Below, piece by piece: positions 6,195 through 13,351 of a stretch of DNA of 43,558 nt. Origin of the DNA: MFKM01 sp038065115 (GTDB lineage Bacteria; Patescibacteriota; Minisyncoccia; UBA6257; MFKM01). The notes below the pieces were generated by a model. That model made no database searches. It was not told the origin of the DNA and worked only from the letters and a program-made list of their open reading frames with translations. Each line of letters opens with the position of its first letter. Within the stretch, counting starts at the first letter, position 1. The stretch spans positions 1 to 43,558 of the forward strand of contig JBBTRS010000034.1 of assembly GCA_038065115.1 (NCBI GenBank). Direction: 5' to 3'. The position numbers and the translations under genes are program-made.

Positions 6195-7286
6195 ATGCGG
6201 GTAGCTATCGTTCATGATTATCTTAATCAATGCGGGGGAGCGGAAAAAGTGCTGGCGGTTTTAGCGGAAATTTTCCCCCAAGCCCCGATCTACACTCTTT
6301 TTTACGATGAAAAGAAAACCCGGGGCTATTTTGCCAACCGGGTCAAAAAAACCAGTTTTCTTGATTTTGGAATTGTCAGAAATCATCACCGGTTTTTTAT
6401 TCCTTTATTGCCTTTGGCCAGCAGCAATCTGAAACTTGACCGATCGTATGATTTGATTATTTCTTCCAGCGCCGGTTACGCCAAAGGCTTTAATTTCAAA
6501 AACGCTTTTCATATTTGTTATTGCCACACGCCGCTTCGCTATGCTTGGGAAAAAAATTACCTGGAAGGCTTGGATTTATTCCGAATTCCATCGTTAAAAA
6601 CGCTAGCCAAGCCAATCCGCGCCGCTCTAAGGCATTGGGATAAAAAAACCAGCCGGCAGGTTAATTTTTTTATTGCTAATTCTCGCTTTACGGCTCAAAA
6701 AATTAAAAATTTTTATCAGCGCGATTCGGAAATTGTTTATCCGCCGGTTAATTTAGAAAATTTCTATCCCGAACCCCGCGGTAAAACCGAAAATTATTTT
6801 TTGATGGTCGGGCGATTGCTTCACTATAAACGTTTTGACTTGGGTGTTAAGGTTTTCAACCGTTTGAATATTCCTTTAAAAATAATCGGCGAAGGCCCGG
6901 AACTCCAGAAATTAAAAACATTAGCCAAATCCTCGTTAATAGAATTTATTCCCTTTGTTGAAAATTTAGAGGAACTTCGGAAAATTTATAGCCGGGCCCG
7001 GGCTTTGATTTTTCCCCAAATTGAAGACTTTGGCTTGGTGGCCGCCGAGGCGCAAGCCTGCGGCTTGCCGGTAATCGGTTATAATGCCGGCGGGCTTAAA
7101 GAAATCGTGGAAGAAGGCAAAACCGGCTTATTCTTTAACGAACAAACTCCCGAAGCTGTGGCAAAAGCAATTGATTTGTTTGATAAAATGCGTTTTTCTA
7201 AAACAAAAATTGTTCAAAACGCCAAACGATTTTCAGAAGACAGCTTTAAATCAAAAATTCAAGAAATAATCAATAAAATAAAATAA
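6195..7286 (+). CDS. Glycosyltransferase family 4 (GT-B fold)
   Basis: A 363-residue retaining glycosyltransferase. The N-terminal Rossmann half opens MRVAIVHDYLNQCGGAEKVL, which binds the acceptor. The C-terminal half has MVGRLLHYKRFDLGVKVF and the donor-binding E-x7-E region EDFGLVAAEAQACGLPVIGY, followed by GGLKEIVEEGKTGLFF. The two glutamates of that motif sit in the DFGLVAAEAQ context. It resembles mannosyl- or rhamnosyl-transferases, but donor and acceptor cannot be predicted. It works in the cytoplasm on the lipid-linked glycan begun by the upstream phosphotransferase. Confidence 0.92.
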   Translation: MRVAIVHDYLNQCGGAEKVLAVLAEIFPQAPIYTLFYDEKKTRGYFANRVKKTSFLDFGIVRNHHRFFIPLLPLASSNLKLDRSYDLIISSSAGYAKGFNFKNAFHICYCHTPLRYAWEKNYLEGLDLFRIPSLKTLAKPIRAALRHWDKKTSRQVNFFIANSRFTAQKIKNFYQRDSEIVYPPVNLENFYPEPRGKTENYFLMVGRLLHYKRFDLGVKVFNRLNIPLKIIGEGPELQKLKTLAKSSLIEFIPFVENLEELRKIYSRARALIFPQIEDFGLVAAEAQACGLPVIGYNAGGLKEIVEEGKTGLFFNEQTPEAVAKAIDLFDKMRFSKTKIVQNAKRFSEDSFKSKIQEIINKIK

Positions 7287-7290
7287 AAAA

Positions 7291-7335
7291 AATTACTATT
7301 GTAATTCCACGATCGCGGAATCATAATAGTAAATT
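7291..7335. repeat. Imperfect 45-bp palindrome, family copy 1
   Basis: An inverted repeat around ATTCCACGATCGCGGAAT with arms reading ACTATTGTAA and TATAATAGTA. A near-perfect relative lies at 24281-24324, sharing the ATTACTATTGTAA arm and the CCACGATCG core. It fills the gap between two glycosyltransferase genes. No T-run follows directly, so it is not a typical terminator; it looks like a REP-like dispersed palindrome. Confidence 0.7.
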
Positions 7336-7358
7336 TTCTCTGAAAAAAATGAAAAGAT

Positions 7359-8504
7359 ATGAAAATTCTGATTGATCTTCGGGTTTTAGCCCGGCCCCAA
7401 TTTTCAGGCATCACCGAATATGCCAAGCATTTAGTCGGCTATCTGTTGTCGATTGACCAAAAAAACGAATACTTGCTTTTTTGCAATGGCTGCCGCAAAA
7501 CTCCTTTGCCGGAAGATTGGCTTAATAAGCCCCAGGTTAAAATCGTTGATTATTCAATTCCCAACCGTCTTTTAAATTTCGGCAATAAAATTTTTAATCT
7601 GCCTAAAATTGATAAAAAAATAAAAGCTGACGTTTTTTTTAGCCCCCATTTTAATATTCTCTCGCTGGCAAACTCCTCAAAAAGAATATTCACTTTCCAC
7701 GATCTTTCGTTTATCCATTATCCTAATTTTTTTTCCAACCGCGATAAATTTTGGCACTGGCTGCAGAATTACCGGCGCCAAGTCCAAACCGCGGGTCATC
7801 TTATCGCCGTTTCCGATTTTACCCGCCAAGACATTATTGATAATTTATCGGTTTCTCCGGAACGAATAACCAGAATCTATTCGGGAATCAATCCTCTTTA
7901 CCGAAAAATTGCCTCCGGAGACAAAAACTTAAAAGAATTTCAAAAAAATCGTCATTTGGAAAAACCTTTTTTATTTTATCTCGGAGTAATTGAGCCCCGA
8001 AAAAACATTCCCGCCATCATCAAGGCTTTTAATATCCTAAAAGCCGAAAAAGATTTTAAAGATCTGCAACTTGTTATCGCCGGCTCCAAGGGCTGGCTTT
8101 ACGACAAAGTTTTCCAAGAAGCCAAAAATTCAAAATTCCGGGAAGAAATTATTTTTTGGGGAGCGGCGACGCCGTCAGAGGCCCTTTTTCTTTACAATTT
8201 AGCCGAGGTTTTTGTTTATCCGTCGTTTTTTGAAGGCTTTGGCTTTCCTCCTTTGGAAGCCCAAGCCTGCGGTCTTCCGGTTATCACCAGCAACCGATCT
8301 TCTTTGCCCGAAGTAATGGAAAATTCCGCTTTAATGATTGACCCTTGGCGAATTGATGATCTGGTTTTTAACCTGAAAAACATCCTGACCGGCCAAAATC
8401 TCCGAAAACGCCTTCAAAAAGCCGGTTTTTCCAATCTCAAAAGATTTGACTGGGCTAAAACCGCCCAAGAAACTATCAATGTGTTTTCCAAAATAAACCG
8501 CTAA
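7359..8504 (+). CDS. Glycosyltransferase family 4 (GT-B fold), second enzyme
   Basis: A 381-residue enzyme beginning MKILIDLRVLARPQFSGITEYAKHL with the usual acceptor-domain glycine-rich turn. FHDLSFIHYP and VSDFTRQDI are typical of the mannosyltransferase-like branch. The C-terminal domain has FYLGVIEPRKNIPAIIKAF and the donor-site motif PSFFEGFGFPPLEAQACGLP with the E-x7-E glutamates, then SNRSSLPEV. It follows the first GT4 gene by 72 bp holding a palindrome, so both probably serve the same glycan. The exact sugars cannot be told. Confidence 0.92.
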   Translation: MKILIDLRVLARPQFSGITEYAKHLVGYLLSIDQKNEYLLFCNGCRKTPLPEDWLNKPQVKIVDYSIPNRLLNFGNKIFNLPKIDKKIKADVFFSPHFNILSLANSSKRIFTFHDLSFIHYPNFFSNRDKFWHWLQNYRRQVQTAGHLIAVSDFTRQDIIDNLSVSPERITRIYSGINPLYRKIASGDKNLKEFQKNRHLEKPFLFYLGVIEPRKNIPAIIKAFNILKAEKDFKDLQLVIAGSKGWLYDKVFQEAKNSKFREEIIFWGAATPSEALFLYNLAEVFVYPSFFEGFGFPPLEAQACGLPVITSNRSSLPEVMENSALMIDPWRIDDLVFNLKNILTGQNLRKRLQKAGFSNLKRFDWAKTAQETINVFSKINR

Positions 8505-8540
8505 ATAAAAAATAAATTGCGTCGCGATCGCGATGCCGGT

Positions 8541-8546
8541 TATAAT
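8541..8546 (+). promoter_or_regulatory. -10 box that decides the DUF4012 gene start
   Basis: TATAAT lies inside the longest possible reading frame (ATG 8533) and seven bases before ATG 8554. This favours 8554 as the true, probably leaderless, start. Confidence 0.6.
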
Positions 8547-8553
8547 GAAAGAA

Positions 8554-10680
8554 ATGGAAAAAGCCCCCAAAAAAAATATTTCCTTTGTTCTCGCCGATAT
8601 TAAACACCCGTCAAAAGTGTTTGCCTCTCCGATAGCCAAACTCCGCCAAAAAGATTTCCAGCCAACTTTCTTTTTAGAGAACGCCGCCGGAAAAAAATAT
8701 CGTAAAATTTCAGTTCGGCGGCCAAACAAGATTTCTTTTTCCAAAATAATCTTAATCGGTTTAAGTATTGTTGTTTTAACTTCAACCTTTGCCGGTTATT
8801 TGGTTTTTCTAAAATTCGGCAACCCCAAAAATCTTATTACGGCAAAAGTCAGTTTAATTGCTAATAATTTCCAACAAGCCGTAACGGCCTTAAATAATTT
8901 TGAACCCCGAAAAGCGACAATTTTTTTTGAAAAAAATAATTCTGAATTAATCTCGATTAAAAACTATTTCCGGCGTTTCCATTTAACAAAGATTCTGAAC
9001 TGGGGAGGATTTTTTAACGAAACCCTGGCTCTAAATCAGTCGGCTTTGGCCATTTCCCGAAATCTGGAAAACCTCCAAACAAAAGGACTGGCTCTCTTTT
9101 TAAGCGGCAACGGGGAGGAGTTGACGGCGATAGTCAAAAATCTTCAAAAAGAAATCAACAATGTCAGCCAAACCGCCAATTTAATCCGCAACCAGACAGC
9201 TTCCATCAGCGGCAAAATTGCTTTCCTGAAAGGGAATCTGATAGACCTTGGCCAAATCAATCAAAACCTAACCGACAATTATCTCAATTACAGCGTGAAA
9301 TTTTATCAGATAGAAAACAGCTTGGCCGGCCTGCTGGACATTCTCCAATCAGAAAACGATATCCATTGGCTGGTTTTTTTTCAAAATCCGGCCGAAATTA
9401 GACCTGCCGGCGGCTTTTTGGGAAGCTACGCGGATTTAACGATAAACTCCGGCCGGCTGGTTAATATAGACATCCGAGATATTTACGACCCCGACGGCCA
9501 ATTAACAACAAAAATAATTCCGCCTTTGCCGCTTCAAGCGATAACAACCAGTTGGGGCGCCAGAGACGCCAATTGGTTTTTTGATTTTCCGCTTTCCGCC
9601 AAAAAAGTGACGGAATTACTAGAAGCCTCCAAAATTTATCAGGAAAAGAATATCCAATTTTCCGGAGTTATCGCTTTGAATATTAAAATTTTAGAAAGCG
9701 TCTTGGAGCTTAGCGGACCGATAAAATTATCCGATTATCAATTTGAAATCAACCGGAATAATTTTTTAAAAGAAATCCAAAAAGAAGTTGAAGCCGGAAC
9801 GGACAAGGCGAAAGGCGAGCCCAAACGCATCCTTAAAATTCTGGCCCCCGTTCTTTTGGAAAAAATAAGCAACTTCAACAACAATCAAAAGAAAGAATTT
9901 GCGGAAAAACTGAAACTCCATTTAAACCAAAAAGACATTATGCTCTTTGCCAAAGAACCGCGGCTTCAAAATTTTTTCAGCCAAAACGGTTTTGACGGCG
10001 GAGTTTATAAATTGCCCAATAATTTTTGGGGCGGTTATTTAGCGGTGGTCAACGCCAATATTGCCGGCGGGAAAAGCGACTTCTTCGTAAATCAGGAAAT
10101 TGATTTTCGGATAAATCTGGAAAACGACGGCAAAGCCAATAATCAGTTAAAATTAACCAGAGCCCATTCCGGCAATGCTGAAAAAGATTATTGGTGGCGG
10201 GCCGCCAATCAAAATTTTATTAAAATTCTTGCTTCGCCCGAATCAAAACTTCTCACCCTTAACGGCAACAGCCAAAAAACCGTAAAGCCGCCGATTGACT
10301 ATCAAAAAAATAATTATCGGGAAGATTCCGACCTTCAAATGATAGAAAAAGGACAGGAATTTTCAGAAAATTTTAGTGCCTGGCTGGGCGAAGAGTCGGG
10401 CAAAACGGCCTGGTCAACCTGGTTCAATCTGCCGGCTGGCAAAACAAAAACACTGGAGCTGAAATACGAAACACCGGCGCTTGTTTACCCCTCTCCAAAA
10501 ACAGGCCAAATCTACCAATTCATTTTTGATAAACAATCGGGAGTAAACGGAAAATTAAAAACGGCCATTGAAGCGCCCCCCGGTTATAAATGGCAGGAAA
10601 ATCAAAACCCTGTTTACGAATACCAAAACGATAATCCGCCGGCTCGTCTGATTATCAACCTGACTCTATTAAGCATATGA
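8554..10680 (+). CDS. DUF4012 domain membrane-anchored protein
   Basis: About 708 residues from ATG 8554 (715 from ATG 8533; the -10 box at 8541 argues for the later one). A cytoplasmic lysine-rich tail of about 65 residues is followed by one membrane segment (ISFSKIILIGLSIVVLTSTF), then a helical extracellular stretch. The DUF4012 core follows: WLVFFQNPAEIRPAGGFLGS, DIRDIYDPDGQL, SWGARDANWFFDFP, and GVIALNIKILESVLELSGPI. The family is frequent beside surface glycan genes in CPR bacteria and Firmicutes and resembles LytR-CpsA-Psr proteins in its setting; its activity is not established. The stop (TGA) overlaps the next start as ATGA, showing coupling and that TGA is a stop here. Confidence 0.85.
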   Translation: MEKAPKKNISFVLADIKHPSKVFASPIAKLRQKDFQPTFFLENAAGKKYRKISVRRPNKISFSKIILIGLSIVVLTSTFAGYLVFLKFGNPKNLITAKVSLIANNFQQAVTALNNFEPRKATIFFEKNNSELISIKNYFRRFHLTKILNWGGFFNETLALNQSALAISRNLENLQTKGLALFLSGNGEELTAIVKNLQKEINNVSQTANLIRNQTASISGKIAFLKGNLIDLGQINQNLTDNYLNYSVKFYQIENSLAGLLDILQSENDIHWLVFFQNPAEIRPAGGFLGSYADLTINSGRLVNIDIRDIYDPDGQLTTKIIPPLPLQAITTSWGARDANWFFDFPLSAKKVTELLEASKIYQEKNIQFSGVIALNIKILESVLELSGPIKLSDYQFEINRNNFLKEIQKEVEAGTDKAKGEPKRILKILAPVLLEKISNFNNNQKKEFAEKLKLHLNQKDIMLFAKEPRLQNFFSQNGFDGGVYKLPNNFWGGYLAVVNANIAGGKSDFFVNQEIDFRINLENDGKANNQLKLTRAHSGNAEKDYWWRAANQNFIKILASPESKLLTLNGNSQKTVKPPIDYQKNNYREDSDLQMIEKGQEFSENFSAWLGEESGKTAWSTWFNLPAGKTKTLELKYETPALVYPSPKTGQIYQFIFDKQSGVNGKLKTAIEAPPGYKWQENQNPVYEYQNDNPPARLIINLTLLSI

Positions 10681-10976
10681 TAATTAAAAGCATATTGAGT
10701 TTTCTGAAAATATCGGCGTTGATTATTGTAATCGCTTTTTTGGGCTGGGGTCTTTTCAATTTAGATAGACAAAACCGCCGTTTAGAATCTAAAGTTGACA
10801 ACCTCAACGCCAATGCCGAAACACTTGAAAAAGAAAACCGAACTCTCAAAGAAAACATTGATTACTTCGGCCACCCCGAAAACCTGATAAAAGAATTGAA
10901 ATCATTATTTAATTATCGCCAGCCTGGCGAGAAACTAATGATTATCATCCCGAAAAAAAATAATGAAACCCGGTAA
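10677..10976 (+). CDS. Septum formation initiator-like protein (FtsB/DivIC type)
   Basis: A 99-residue protein with a short cytoplasmic tail, one membrane segment (ISALIIVIAFLGWGLFNL, about 11-29), and a coiled coil (RQNRRLESKVDNLNANAETL then EKENRTLKENIDYF). The end has FGHPENLIKELKSLFNYRQPGEKLMIIIPK, the short conserved tail typical of FtsB/DivIC, which joins FtsL and FtsQ at the division site. It overlaps the DUF4012 gene by four bases and the next gene by 14, so the three should be translated together. Sequence identity within this family is low, so the call rests on architecture. Confidence 0.7.
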   Translation: MIIKSILSFLKISALIIVIAFLGWGLFNLDRQNRRLESKVDNLNANAETLEKENRTLKENIDYFGHPENLIKELKSLFNYRQPGEKLMIIIPKKNNETR

Positions 10977-11511
10977 AAAAATAATTTTTGGGGCAATCGG
11001 ACTTTTGATTCTATTGTCTTTTATTTTTATAAAACTTGGCTTTTATCCGGTAGCCTTAACTTCAAAATGGACTATCACCAGCCGGCAATTTAACAAAGTC
11101 GTCGCCAGCTCTTTGGTTTATTACCAAAAAACTTTTTCCGTCTATGCCGCAAACGCGCCGATTGATAATGTTGAATTTCAAAAAGAAATCAAACGGGCGG
11201 CTTTGGATAAACTGATTAAAGATAAAATTACCGACGAAATTCTGATTAAAAAATTAGGGCGAAAAGAATTAAAACGACAGGTTGATGAAAAAATAACCAA
11301 TTTAGCCATTAATAATGAAATTGCCAAAGCCAGCCAAGTTCTTTACAATCTATCATTAGAAGACTTCAAAAAATTAATTTTGGTCCCTCAAGCTAAGATA
11401 GAAATCTTAAAAGAACAGGGGATTGATCTTGAAAAAATCAAAAAGTCCTACCAACCGATAATTTTAATTCCCGAATTTTATTGGCAAGATGAAGTTCTGA
11501 CGCGGGATTAG
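10963..11511 (+). CDS. Membrane-anchored SurA N-terminal-like protein
   Basis: A 182-residue protein with a membrane anchor (IIFGAIGLLILLSFIFIKLG) and an external helical domain. WTITSRQFNKVVASS, then FQKEIKRAALDKLIKDKITDEIL, resembles the SurA_N chaperone domain that precedes parvulin domains in SurA/PrsA. No prolyl isomerase domain follows, so it would be a chaperone-like remnant or a short family member. Its last bases and TAG stop lie inside the tRNA-Gly gene (overlap 11502-11511), so its mRNA and the tRNA precursor share sequence. Confidence 0.6.
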   Translation: MKPGKKIIFGAIGLLILLSFIFIKLGFYPVALTSKWTITSRQFNKVVASSLVYYQKTFSVYAANAPIDNVEFQKEIKRAALDKLIKDKITDEILIKKLGRKELKRQVDEKITNLAINNEIAKASQVLYNLSLEDFKKLILVPQAKIEILKEQGIDLEKIKKSYQPIILIPEFYWQDEVLTRD

Positions 11512-11575
11512 TTGAGCGGCTCAACGTTACCTTCCCAAGGTAGAAAGACGGGTTCGACTCCCGTATCCCGCTCCA
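11502..11575 (+). tRNA. tRNA-Gly (CCC)
   Basis: Acceptor GCGGGAT/ATCCCGC, D-arm, anticodon loop TTCCCAA with CCC, T-loop TTCGACT, discriminator T and an encoded CCA (11573-11575). It decodes GGG. It overlaps the stop codon of the upstream gene by 10 bases. Encoded CCA contrasts with the other tRNAs in the window, which lack it. Confidence 0.95.
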
Positions 11576-11612
11576 AGATTAAATTTTCAGAAATTTTGCC
11601 GATTGATTCGAC

Positions 11613-11660
11613 CGCGCGAAGCGCGATAGAGAACGGAACTGACCGCTTCCGCTTCGCGCG
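11613..11660. repeat. Inverted repeat between tRNA genes
   Basis: CGCGCGAAGCG (11613-11623) pairs perfectly with CGCTTCGCGCG (11650-11660) around a 26-base loop. A second short hairpin, CTTGAA-TGTA-TTCAAG, lies near 11709-11724. They fill the 163-base gap between tRNA-Gly and the nested tRNA genes and may mark processing or the edge of an insertion; nothing else is seen there. Confidence 0.5.
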
Positions 11661-11789
11661 ATGCTGTTCAATGCCGGAAATCTTAGGTAAAATAGGCTCA
11701 AGCGGACTCTTGAATGTATTCAAGCTCGTCCCGCCAAAGCCGGAGTAGCTCAGTGGTAGAGTAGCTGTTTCGCCAGCTCCGTTAGAGAT

Positions 11790-11860
11790 GCCGATGTAGC
11801 TTAGTGGCAAAGCAATGGTTTCGTAAACCATGGACGGCAGTTCGATTCTGCCCATCGGCT
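11790..11860 (+). tRNA. tRNA-Thr (CGT), nested inside another tRNA gene
   Basis: All arms pair: acceptor GCCGATG/CATCGGC, D-stem GCTT/AAGC, anticodon stem ATGGT/ACCAT with loop TTCGTAA (CGT, reads ACG), T-stem GGCAG/CTGCC with loop TTCGATT. The discriminator is T and CCA is not encoded. The gene sits inside a 16-bp inverted repeat, GTTAGAGATGCCGATG (11781-11796) and CATCGGTATCTCTAAC (11861-11876) with one G-T, whose inner part uses the tRNA 5' acceptor strand. The acceptor can therefore pair with either of two CATCGG copies. Confidence 0.9.
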
Positions 11861-11903
11861 CATCGGTATCTCTAACAGGGTAAACAAGTCGCGAGTTCGA
11901 ATC

Positions 11904-11923
11904 CCTGCCTGCCGGCAGGCAGG
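11904..11923. repeat. 20-bp perfect palindrome, copy 2, inserted in a tRNA T-arm
   Basis: CCTGCCTGCCGGCAGGCAGG, identical to 1307-1326, splits the 3' half of the outer tRNA T-stem. Excising exactly these 20 bases restores a perfect T-arm. Confidence 0.85.
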
Positions 11924-11938
11924 TCGCCTCCGGCTCAT

Positions 11939-12331
11939 TTAAAAATTCATTCCCAAATAAGGCAAAAAGATAAGAAAACCGATAATCGCCGCTCCCAAAG
12001 AAACTAAAAGCACGATAGCGGCAATAAGGTCTTTTATTTTTTTGACGCGGGGATCTTCAGCCGGCTGAAGAAAATCCAAAAAACGCTCCATTGCCGAATT
12101 GATAAGTTCCAAAATAAGCACCGAGAAAATCATTGCCAAAAGAACCGCTTTCTCGGTTCGGCTGGTCGGGAAATAAAGCATAGCCCCAATTGTTATGGCC
12201 GCCAGCAACAGCATATACTTGAATGACGGTTCCTGGACAAGAACCGTTTTCATGCCTTTCCACGCGGTCCGAAAACTCAAAAAGATATTTTTTCTGCTTT
12301 TAAGAAAAGCGATCATTGTTAAAACCTTCAA
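11939..12331 (-). CDS. dgkA: Diacylglycerol/undecaprenol kinase (DgkA family)
   Basis: A 130-residue membrane kinase. SFRTAWKGMKTVLVQEPSFK forms the N-terminal amphipathic part, followed by three membrane segments. ILELINSAMERFLDFL corresponds to the active-site helix (E-x-x-NSAxE), and DPRVKKIKDLIAAIVLL carries the conserved Lys-Asp near the third segment. In Gram-positive-like cells the enzyme phosphorylates undecaprenol to recycle the cell-wall lipid carrier, which suits the glycan and peptidoglycan genes nearby; in proteobacteria it acts on diacylglycerol. The stop codon lies 4 bases from the outer tRNA, convergent to it. It is divergent from prfB. Confidence 0.9.
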   Translation of the reverse strand: MKVLTMIAFLKSRKNIFLSFRTAWKGMKTVLVQEPSFKYMLLLAAITIGAMLYFPTSRTEKAVLLAMIFSVLILELINSAMERFLDFLQPAEDPRVKKIKDLIAAIVLLVSLGAAIIGFLIFLPYLGMNF

Positions 12332-12359
12332 TAAATTTTTATTTGTTTTGAAATAAGAG

Positions 12360-12365
12360 TATAAT
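12360..12365 (+). promoter_or_regulatory. -10 box of the prfB promoter
   Basis: TATAAT ten bases before the ATG that opens leader element B. Transcription would begin at or just before the element. Confidence 0.55.
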
Positions 12366-12378
12366 GCTATTATATATG

Positions 12379-12527
12379 CCCAGTAGTGAGCCCGCGATTG
12401 CTTCAGTTTAATTTATCTCGCGGCTTTTAGCTGGACGATAGATCGATTATAACAAATTAAAGTCAAATAAACAAATCAGAACCGCGATAAACTGAAGATA
12501 AATTAATATCGCGGGTCTACTACTGGG
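12379..12527 (+). promoter_or_regulatory. Start-codon RNA element, copy B (type I), leader of prfB
   Basis: Closed by CCCAGTAGT (12379-12387) and ACTACTGGG (12519-12527), TATG on both sides, the right one holding the prfB ATG. The second stem is CCCGCGAT/ATCGCGGG. The third stem is CTTCAGTTTA/TAAACTGAAG, and a fourth TCGCGG/CCGCGA. AATTTAT follows the 5' strand of stem 3 and ATAAATT follows its 3' strand, giving a possible pseudoknot. Copy C keeps every one of these pairings, with several pairs changed on both strands. The ATG at 12376 opens a reading frame MPSSEPAIASV-stop. Confidence 0.78.
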
Positions 12528-12528
12528 T

Positions 12529-13230
12529 ATGATCAATCAAAATACGGCAATTATTTCTGTCTACGCCGGCGTCGGGGGAGAAGACGCCAAAGATTGGGTG
12601 GAAATGCTCTTGAGGATGTATCAAAAATACGCCCAACAAAATAATTGGAAAGTCCGGTCAATCAACAATCATACATCGGAAATAATCGGGGAAAACGCTT
12701 ACGGCCTGCTTAAAAACGAATCCGGAGTTCATCGTTTAATCAGAATTTCTCCGTTTGACGCCAAAAAACTTCGCCATACTTCTTTTGCTTTGGTTGAAGC
12801 TCTGCCGGAACTGCCGGAATTAGAAGAAAAAAAATTGGTTATTCCCGATGAAGATTTAAGAATAGAACTTTGCCGTTCCAGCGGTCCGGGCGGTCAAAAT
12901 GTCAATAAAAGAGAAACCGCGGTCAGGATTATTCATTTGCCGACCGGTTTAACCGCCGCTTCGCAGGCTGAACGCTCCCAAGCTCAAAACCGAGAATTAG
13001 CGTTAAAATTGCTAAAATCAAAACTTTTTAAATTAATGACTGAACGCCAGGAAAAAGAACTAAGCAATCTTCGGACTAAAATAACCCCCGATTGGGGCCA
13101 TCAAATACGCTCCTATGTGCTTCATCCTTATCAAATGGTCAAAGACCACCGCACCGGAGTTAAAACCAGCAATACTGAAGCGGTTTTAGAGGGAAATCTT
13201 GATAAATTCATCAAAAAATCTATAATATAA
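12529..13230 (+). CDS. prfB: Peptide chain release factor 2, lacking domain 1
   Basis: A 233-residue protein against about 365 for usual RF2. It opens at the second domain (VYAGVGGEDAKDWVEMLLRM). The SPF stop-codon reading motif is present in RISPFDAKKLRHTSF, so it should read UAA and UGA. The peptidyl-tRNA hydrolysis loop GPGGQNVNKRET holds GGQ. The end, WGHQIRSYVLHPYQMVKDHRTGV, is standard. All of domain 1 and the usual programmed +1 frameshift site are absent: the frame is closed by a stop 30 bases upstream of the ATG, within the RNA element. PrfH also lacks domain 1, but the SPF motif and tail here favour RF2. Confidence 0.88.
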   Translation: MINQNTAIISVYAGVGGEDAKDWVEMLLRMYQKYAQQNNWKVRSINNHTSEIIGENAYGLLKNESGVHRLIRISPFDAKKLRHTSFALVEALPELPELEEKKLVIPDEDLRIELCRSSGPGGQNVNKRETAVRIIHLPTGLTAASQAERSQAQNRELALKLLKSKLFKLMTERQEKELSNLRTKITPDWGHQIRSYVLHPYQMVKDHRTGVKTSNTEAVLEGNLDKFIKKSII

Positions 13231-13344
13231 AGACGATGCCGTTATACGAATATATGCCTATGACGCGAATAAATACCGATAATTTGGTATTTATATTCAC
13301 AAATGTAATTCGCGCGAATTAGCATATTGGTATCGCAAAAGCGA
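13221..13344 (+). promoter_or_regulatory. Promoter and structured leader of ftsEX
   Basis: TATAAT (13221-13226) overlaps the end of prfB. The following 110 bases nest four stems: CGATGCC (13234)/GGTATCG (13329, one G-T), ATATGC (13252)/GCATAT (13322), CGCGAAT (13264)/ATTCGCG (13308) and hairpin AAATACC (13271)/GGTATTT (13286). A small hairpin TCGC-AAAA-GCGA (13333-13344) stands 7 bases before the ftsE ATG. It differs in sequence from elements A-D but is likewise a closed fold placed between a -10 box and a start codon. Confidence 0.65.
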
Positions 13345-13351
13345 AGCGAAT

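Larger units (their letters stand above)
11739..11935 (+). pseudogene. Interrupted tRNA gene (tRNA-Thr-like) carrying two insertions
   Basis: The outer ends form a full tRNA: acceptor GCCGGAG (11739-11745) with CTCCGGC (11928-11934), D-arm GCTC-AGTGGTA-GAGT, and T-arm GCGAG-TTCGAAT-C...TCGC. Insertion 1 is about 108 bases (near 11773-11880) after TTTCG in the anticodon loop and contains a complete tRNA-Thr. Removing it gives loop TTCGTAA, anticodon CGT (Thr). Insertion 2 is the 20-bp palindrome at 11904-11923 in the 3' strand of the T-stem; removing it restores GCGAG/CTCGC. The rejoined anticodon stem pairs only in part (GCTGT against ACAAG), with about three bases missing, so it is probably dead, though an RNA-processing function cannot be excluded. 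Boundaries of insertion 1 are uncertain by a few bases. Confidence 0.75.

Noticed and set aside
10677..10680. UGA recoded as glycine, as in some CPR lineages
   Set aside because: TGA ends the DUF4012 gene in an ATGA overlap and also ends the Fe-S protein, and an RF2 is encoded.
11512..11855. Reading frames on both strands across the tRNA region
   Set aside because: They are made of tRNA gene sequence and inverted repeats, with no start signals or recognisable protein.
11773..11880. Group I or group II intron in the outer tRNA
   Set aside because: The insert is only about 108 bases, mostly a tRNA, and shows no catalytic core elements. A standard self-splicing intron does not fit.
12376..12531. 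Programmed +1 frameshift joining an upstream RF2 part
   Set aside because: No RF2 domain 1 coding sequence is found upstream in any plus-strand frame; the space is taken by the RNA element and by dgkA on the other strand.
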